16,929 nucleotides of DNA, taken from NCBI GenBank assembly GCA_043742705.1, contig JAYTXY010000107.1, positions 1-16,929 on the forward strand, written 5' to 3'. Each line of letters starts with the position of its first letter. The first letter of the stretch is position 1. The DNA is from JAPLDA01 sp043742705. GTDB lineage: Bacteria > Bacteroidota > Bacteroidia > AKYH767-A > 2013-40CM-41-45. Below, one piece after another: positions 12,552-16,929 of the stretch. The notes beneath the pieces were generated by a model, which was not told the DNA's origin, made no database searches, and was given only the letters and a program-made list of their open reading frames with translations. The position numbers were made by a program, and so were the translations under genes.

Positions 12552-14711
12552 ATGAGTAACGACCTTTTATTAACGCGTAACATCGGAATCTCTGCACACA
12601 TTGATGCAGGCAAGACCACTACGACTGAACGTGTCCTTTATTATACCGGGAAAGTTCACAAGATCGGTGAAGTGCATGAAGGTGCTGCTACGATGGACTG
12701 GATGGTCCAGGAGCAAGAGCGTGGTATTACCATTACATCTGCTGCTACTACGACTTTTTGGAATTACCCGACTACCAACGGAACAGTGGTTCCAGATACT
12801 CAGTCATTCAAAATAAATATCATTGATACTCCGGGTCACGTTGACTTTACGGTGGAGGTTGAACGTTCACTTCGCGTACTTGACGGAGCAGTTGCTTTGT
12901 TCTGTGCTGTTGGGGGTGTTGAACCGCAATCAGAAACTGTGTGGAGACAGATGAACAAATACCATGTGCCTCGTATCGGATTCGTGAACAAGATGGATCG
13001 TGCAGGTGCAGACTTTTTAAATGTTGTTGCGCAGGTAAAAGAAAGATTACACGGAAATCCTATTCCGCTTCAGTTACCGATTGGTGCTGAAGATATGTTT
13101 AAAGGTGTGGTAGATTTGATCCGTAACAAAGCCATTATCTGGCATGATGAAACACAAGGAGCTACGTATGATGAAGTTCCTATTCCGATTGACATGCAGG
13201 CTGATGTGAATCACTGGAGAGCGCAGTTGGTTGAGGCGGTGGCAGAATTTGATGATCATCTCATGGAGAAATTCTTTGAGAACCCGAATTCGATTACTGA
13301 AGACGAGTTGCGTGCAGCGATCCGCAAGGCAACCATTGCGATGAAGATCACCCCTCTTCTTTGCGGTTCAGCTTTTAAAAACAAAGGCGTTCAGGTAATG
13401 CTGGATGCGGTGATCCAATATTTGCCTTCACCAATGGATACGCCCGGTGTAACCGGGATCAATCCTGATACAGATAAAGAAGAAACAAGAAGACCCGATG
13501 CAAATGATAAGTTTGCTGCATTGGCATTTAAGATTGCAACGGATCCTTTCGTAGGTCGTCTCGCTTTCTTCCGTGTGTATTCAGGTAAGCTGGATGCAGG
13601 TTCATACGTGTTAAATGCACGTACAGGAAAGAATGAGCGTATCTCACGTATCATTCGTATGCATGCGAATAAGCAAAGTCCGATTGATAGCATCGAAGCA
13701 GGAGATATTGCTGCTGCTGTCGGTTTCAAAGACATAAAAACAGGAGACACCTTGTGTGATCCTGCTTCACCGATTGTGCTTGAGTCGATGTCATTCCCAA
13801 CTCCGGTTATCGGTCTTGCGATCGAGCCGAAGACACAGGCTGACGTAGATAAACTCGGTATGGCTTTGGCGAAATTGGCTGAAGAGGATCCGACTTTCAA
13901 AGTGCATACCGATGAAGATACAGGTCAGACTGTAATCAGCGGAATGGGTGAACTTCACCTTGAAATTATCGTGGATCGTTTGAGACGCGAGTTTAAAGTG
14001 GAAGCCAATCAAGGTGCTCCCCAGGTTAACTACAAAGAGGCGCTAACCAAGAGTGCAACACATCGTGAGATATACAAAAAACAAACAGGTGGTCGCGGAA
14101 AATTCGCTGACATCCAGTTTGAAATCGGTCCTGCAGATAAAGAGTGGCTGGAAAAAGGACATACCGGTTTACAGTTTGAGAATGAAATTTCCGGTGGAAA
14201 TATTCCACGTGAATTTATTCCTGCTGTTCAAAAAGGTTTTGCTGCTGCAATGACCAATGGTATTCTTGCCGGTTATGCAAATGATAGCATGAAGGTTCGC
14301 CTGTTCGATGGTTCTTACCATAGTGTCGATTCAGATGCCTTGTCATTTGAAATCTGTGCGAAGGTTGCGTTCCGCGAGGCAGCACCAAAAGCAAAACCTG
14401 TTCTGATGGAGCCAATCATGAAAGTGGAAGTTGTTACTCCGGATTTATATATGGGTGATGTAATGGGTGACCTGAACAAAAGAAGAGGTCAGCTTGAAGG
14501 AATGGATACACGTGCAGGTGCGCAGGTTATCCGTGCGAAAGTTCCTCTCTCTGAAATGTTCGGTTACGTAACTACACTTCGCACGATCACATCAGGAAGA
14601 GCAAGTTCATCAATGGAATTCTCTCACTATGCGGAAACTCCGAAAGCAATGTCAGAAGAAGTGATTGCAAAAGTGAAAGGCAAGACAAAAGCAGAAACAG
14701 TAAATAAATAA
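12552..14711 (+). CDS. fusA: Elongation factor G
   Basis: The protein has 719 residues. The G domain has the P-loop AHIDAGKTTTTE (15-26), switch motif RGIT (57-60), DTPGHVDFT (92-100) and NKMD (146-149). Domains II to V follow in order, with GELHLEIIVDRLRREF in domain III, TGGRGKFADIQFE in domain IV and the C-terminal MFGYVTTLRTITSGRAS. It uses GTP to move tRNAs and mRNA through the ribosome. The position in the str operon and full motif conservation indicate the main translocase rather than a paralogue. tuf does not follow; rpsJ starts 21 bases downstream. Confidence 0.97.
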   Translation: MSNDLLLTRNIGISAHIDAGKTTTTERVLYYTGKVHKIGEVHEGAATMDWMVQEQERGITITSAATTTFWNYPTTNGTVVPDTQSFKINIIDTPGHVDFTVEVERSLRVLDGAVALFCAVGGVEPQSETVWRQMNKYHVPRIGFVNKMDRAGADFLNVVAQVKERLHGNPIPLQLPIGAEDMFKGVVDLIRNKAIIWHDETQGATYDEVPIPIDMQADVNHWRAQLVEAVAEFDDHLMEKFFENPNSITEDELRAAIRKATIAMKITPLLCGSAFKNKGVQVMLDAVIQYLPSPMDTPGVTGINPDTDKEETRRPDANDKFAALAFKIATDPFVGRLAFFRVYSGKLDAGSYVLNARTGKNERISRIIRMHANKQSPIDSIEAGDIAAAVGFKDIKTGDTLCDPASPIVLESMSFPTPVIGLAIEPKTQADVDKLGMALAKLAEEDPTFKVHTDEDTGQTVISGMGELHLEIIVDRLRREFKVEANQGAPQVNYKEALTKSATHREIYKKQTGGRGKFADIQFEIGPADKEWLEKGHTGLQFENEISGGNIPREFIPAVQKGFAAAMTNGILAGYANDSMKVRLFDGSYHSVDSDALSFEICAKVAFREAAPKAKPVLMEPIMKVEVVTPDLYMGDVMGDLNKRRGQLEGMDTRAGAQVIRAKVPLSEMFGYVTTLRTITSGRASSSMEFSHYAETPKAMSEEVIAKVKGKTKAETVNK

Positions 14712-14732
14712 TCGTTCTTTATACTAAGTCAA

Positions 14733-15041
14733 ATGTCACAGCGAATCAGAATCAAATTAAAATCCTACGATCACAACCTCGTTGATAAATCAGCTGAGAA
14801 GATCGTAAAGACTGTGAAGATCACAGGTGCTGTTGTTAACGGACCAATTCCATTACCAACAGACAAAAAAATCTTCACCGTACTTCGTTCACCTCACGTG
14901 AACAAGAAGGCACGGGAACAGTTTCAATTGTGTTCTTACAAACGCCTGCTCGACATTTACAATTCATCTGCGAAAACTGTAGATGCGTTGATGAAGCTTG
15001 AATTACCAAGCGGTGTTGAAGTAGAAATCAAAGCGTCATAA
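14733..15041 (+). CDS. rpsJ: 30S ribosomal protein uS10
   Basis: The protein has 102 residues. It starts MSQRIRIKLKSYDHNLVDKS, followed by TGAVVNGPIPLPTDKKIFTV (32-51) and RSPHVNKKAREQFQLCSYKR (53-72), all diagnostic of uS10. It belongs to the 30S head and, as NusE in other bacteria, joins antitermination complexes. It begins the S10 block only 21 bases after fusA, with no promoter or terminator visible between, so str and S10 genes appear to form one operon. Confidence 0.97.
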   Translation: MSQRIRIKLKSYDHNLVDKSAEKIVKTVKITGAVVNGPIPLPTDKKIFTVLRSPHVNKKAREQFQLCSYKRLLDIYNSSAKTVDALMKLELPSGVEVEIKAS

Positions 15042-15065
15042 TAATTTTATTAATACAAAGTGAAT

Positions 15066-15090
15066 GTTTGTCCGCACTTGGCTGACAAAC
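15066..15090 (+). promoter_or_regulatory. Hairpin in the rpsJ-rplC spacer
   Basis: GTTTGTC (15066-15072) and GACAAAC (15084-15090) form a perfect 7-base stem around an 11-base loop. It lies 23 bases ahead of the rplC ATG and has no T-run, so it is not a terminator. It could be a leader element for rplC, or chance. Confidence 0.4.
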
Positions 15091-15113
15091 CGCTGACTAA
15101 AAAACAAAACAAA

Positions 15114-15731
15114 ATGTCCGGAATTATTGGAAAGAAGATCGGAATGACCAGCATATTTGCTGCTGATGGTAAATACATTCCTTGCACTGTTGTAGAAGCA
15201 GGTCCTTGTGTTGTAACCCAGGTGAAAACAGTTGAAAGTGACGGCTACAATGCTGTTCAGCTTGCCTTCGATGAGAAGAAAGACAAGCACACCACAGCTG
15301 CTTTGAATGGTCACTTCAAAAAATCAAATACAACTCCTAAGAGAAAATTAATTGAGTTCAGACATTTCCCTGAATTGCCTGCTCTTGGTTCAGAAATAAA
15401 AGCTGAGCTTTTTGCAGAAGGTGATTTTATCGATGTGATCGGAACATCAAAAGGAAAAGGTTTCCAGGGTGTTGTAAAAAGACACGGCTTCAGCGGAGTC
15501 GGTGGAACTACACACGGACAGCATAATCGTCTGAGAGCTCCCGGTTCAATGGGTGCTTCGTCATGGCCGTCACGTGTATTCAAAGGAAAACGTTTAGGCG
15601 GACACATGGGAGTTGCACGAGTGAAGATGCAAAACCTGCAGGTCGTTAAAGTTATTCCCGAGCAAAATCTTTTGTTGATCAAAGGATCTGTTCCGGGGCA
15701 TATTGGTTCTTATGTAATCATGGAGAAATAA
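15114..15731 (+). CDS. rplC: 50S ribosomal protein uL3
   Basis: The protein has 205 residues from the ATG at 15114. The start MSGIIGKKIGMTSIFAADGK is the family start. A GTG at 15060 in the same frame would add 18 unrelated residues covering the spacer hairpin, so I rejected it. KGKGFQGVVKRHGFSGVGGT and HGQHNRLRAPGSMGASSWPS form the extended loop that reaches toward the peptidyl transferase centre. uL3 is an early 50S assembly protein. It ends two bases before rplD. Confidence 0.96.
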   Translation: MSGIIGKKIGMTSIFAADGKYIPCTVVEAGPCVVTQVKTVESDGYNAVQLAFDEKKDKHTTAALNGHFKKSNTTPKRKLIEFRHFPELPALGSEIKAELFAEGDFIDVIGTSKGKGFQGVVKRHGFSGVGGTTHGQHNRLRAPGSMGASSWPSRVFKGKRLGGHMGVARVKMQNLQVVKVIPEQNLLLIKGSVPGHIGSYVIMEK

Positions 15732-15733
15732 TC

Positions 15734-16363
15734 ATGGAAGTAGCAGTTGTAAATACAGCCGGAAAAGAAACCGGAAAAAAAGTAAAGCTCAGTGCAAAGT
15801 TATTTGGTGTTGAACCAAATGATCACGCCATCTATCTTGATGTGAAACAATTCCTCGCTAACCAGCGCCAGGGAACTCACAAATCAAAAGAGCGTGCTGA
15901 AATTAATCGTACTACCAAAAAGTTGAAGAGACAAAAAGGTACCGGCGGGGCACGTGCCGGTTCTATGAAGTCACCTTTGTTCGTTGGTGGTGGTCGTGTA
16001 TTCGGTCCTCGTCCGAGAGATTATTCTTTCAAGCTGAATAAAAAGTTGAAACACATTGCTTGTTTATCAGCATTGACTTACAAAGCGAAGGAGAACAGCA
16101 TCATCGTATTGGAAGATTTCAACCTGGATCAGCCGAAGACAAAATCGTATACTGAGATTTTGAAAAACCTCAACCTCACTGACAAGAAGGTACTTATGGT
16201 TTTATCGCAACACGATAAGAATATTTATTTGTCATCAAGAAATATAGAACGCAATAAAGTAACCACTGCGGCAGAATTGAATACCTACGATGTTTTGAAT
16301 GCTCAAAACCTTGTGTTGATTCAAAGTTCAGTTCCCGTATTAGAAACCAGACTTACAAAATGA
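15734..16363 (+). CDS. rplD: 50S ribosomal protein uL4
   Basis: The protein has 209 residues. DHAIYLDVKQFLANQRQGTH (30-49), LKRQKGTGGARAGSMKSPLF (64-83) and VFGPRPRDYSFKLNKK (89-104) are the uL4 extended loop, which lines the peptide exit tunnel, and its neighbourhood. In Escherichia coli uL4 also represses the S10 operon. No comparable leader is recognisable here. It starts two bases after rplC and overlaps the rplW start by four bases (ATGA), suggesting translational coupling. Confidence 0.96.
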   Translation: MEVAVVNTAGKETGKKVKLSAKLFGVEPNDHAIYLDVKQFLANQRQGTHKSKERAEINRTTKKLKRQKGTGGARAGSMKSPLFVGGGRVFGPRPRDYSFKLNKKLKHIACLSALTYKAKENSIIVLEDFNLDQPKTKSYTEILKNLNLTDKKVLMVLSQHDKNIYLSSRNIERNKVTTAAELNTYDVLNAQNLVLIQSSVPVLETRLTK

Positions 16364-16650
16364 GTATCCTGAAAAAACCGATCATCACTGAAAAGATGAC
16401 AAAAGCCGGTGAGAAGCTGGGCTCGTATGGATTTATTGTGGATAAAGACGCAAACAAAATCCAGATCAAGAAAGAGATTGAGAAGATGTATACTGTAACT
16501 GTGGAAAGTGTGAACACCATGAGATATTATGGTAAATTGAAATCACGCGGTACCAAAACAGGAACCATTACAGGTAGCAAAGGCGTTTTCAAAAAGGCAG
16601 TTGTTAAGCTGAAGAAAGGTGAAACGATTGATTTCTACAGCAACATATAA
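16360..16650 (+). CDS. rplW: 50S ribosomal protein uL23
   Basis: The protein has 96 residues. It starts MSILKKPIITEKMTKAGEKL, and NKIQIKKEIEKMYTVTVESV (32-51) followed by MRYYGKLKSRGTKTG is the uL23 core. uL23 lies at the exit of the peptide tunnel and is a docking site for trigger factor and SRP. Its ATG overlaps the rplD stop. A 113-base spacer with a repeat island separates it from rplB, much longer than the other S10-block gaps. Confidence 0.96.
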   Translation: MSILKKPIITEKMTKAGEKLGSYGFIVDKDANKIQIKKEIEKMYTVTVESVNTMRYYGKLKSRGTKTGTITGSKGVFKKAVVKLKKGETIDFYSNI

Positions 16651-16656
16651 AAAAAC

Positions 16657-16754
16657 AATTTGATAATGTGCAGATTTGATAATGTGCAAATGAAAATAGA
16701 ACTATTTAAGAAAAGAAAATTATCAAATCATCAAATTACCAAATCATCAAATTA
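16657..16754. repeat. Inverted pair of 8/16-base-period repeats between rplW and rplB
   Basis: Left arm: ATTTGATAATGTGCA at 16658-16672 and again at 16674-16688, period 16, with octamer sub-period. Right arm: CAAATCATCAAATTA at 16724-16738 and 16740-16754, also period 16, made of four YAYCAAAT octamers from 16721 to 16752. The arms are partly inverted copies: GATTTGATAAT (16673-16683) pairs perfectly with ATTATCAAATC (16719-16729) around 35 bases. The element nearly fills the spacer and ends 9 bases before the rplB ATG. Confidence 0.92.
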
Positions 16755-16763
16755 ATTTAAACC

Positions 16764-16929
16764 ATGGCAGTTAAGAAACTTCGACCAATGACCCCGAGTC
16801 AACGACACACGATCGTTGATTCGTACGATGATATTACAGCTTCCTCTCCTGAGAAAAGTCTGATCGGAACAAAGAAACGTTCAGGCGGACGTAACAACAG
16901 TGGTAAGATGACCATGCGTTACATCGGTG
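16764..16929 (+). CDS. rplB: 50S ribosomal protein uL2, N-terminal fragment cut by window edge
   Basis: Only the first 55 codons are present. They start MAVKKLRPMTPSQRHTIVDS, then SPEKSLIGTKKRSGGRNNSG and MTMRYIG, which match the N-terminus of uL2 (the typical KxTSPG and SGGRNNxG pattern). uL2 is needed for subunit joining and peptidyl transfer. It is the expected next gene after rplW. The rest lies outside the window. Confidence 0.95.
   Translation, partial: MAVKKLRPMTPSQRHTIVDSYDDITASSPEKSLIGTKKRSGGRNNSGKMTMRYIG

Noticed and set aside
13391..13900. 169-codon open frame on the minus strand inside fusA
   Set aside because: It is opposite conserved EF-G domains II-III, with no recognisable protein motif.
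15060..15113. GTG start extending uL3 by 18 residues
   Set aside because: The extension has no uL3 similarity and covers the spacer hairpin. The ATG at 15114 gives the normal N-terminus.
16657..16754. CRISPR-like array
   Set aside because: Units are 8-16 bases and contiguous, with no spacers of constant length and no cas genes nearby.

Overview
This is chromosomal housekeeping DNA from a member of the Bacteroidota, moderately AT-rich. Three independent signs agree. Gene starts almost never have a Shine-Dalgarno sequence. Several genes are preceded by the Bacteroidota promoter type (TTG, 19-21 bases, TAnnTTTG). The gene order also fits the phylum: an ETF / bifunctional nuclease / NupG-like cluster, and a ribosomal str operon running straight into S10 with no tuf. 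I cannot place it below phylum. The protein set would suit Chitinophagales, Saprospiria or Sphingobacteriia-like groups.

Left part, minus strand (1-3493): a probable transcription unit reading etfB, etfA, a bifunctional nuclease with a C-terminal UVR motif, and a NupG-family nucleoside permease cut by the left edge. Divergent from it is a small TPR protein (3562-3879). It converges on a membrane-anchored J-domain protein (3886-4416, minus). Then, on the plus strand, come pyruvate dehydrogenase E1 beta (4607-5590), a GT-C/TMTC-like membrane protein with C-terminal TPRs (5709-7571), and a membrane pyrophosphatase (7674-9974). The pyrophosphatase has the K+-dependent signature and a displaced gate glutamate.

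Right part, plus strand: a small ribosomal operon rpsF-rpsR-rplI (10113-11256) with its own promoter and a good intrinsic terminator. Next is a promoter-bearing spacer of about 350 bases, followed by rpsL-rpsG-fusA-rpsJ-rplC-rplD-rplW-rplB, which runs off the right edge. These genes supply small- and large-subunit proteins together with the translocase EF-G.

No phage, transposase, CRISPR, tRNA or defence gene is visible. The structure not explained by the genes lies in the spacers. At least six hold short AT-rich islands built from a 7-8 base word repeated in register (period 8, 15 or 16), sometimes as two direct copies facing two inverted copies. The words differ between spacers but the design is shared. 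The islands sit inside operons, including between ribosomal protein genes, usually just ahead of a start codon. I regard this as the most interesting observation in the window.
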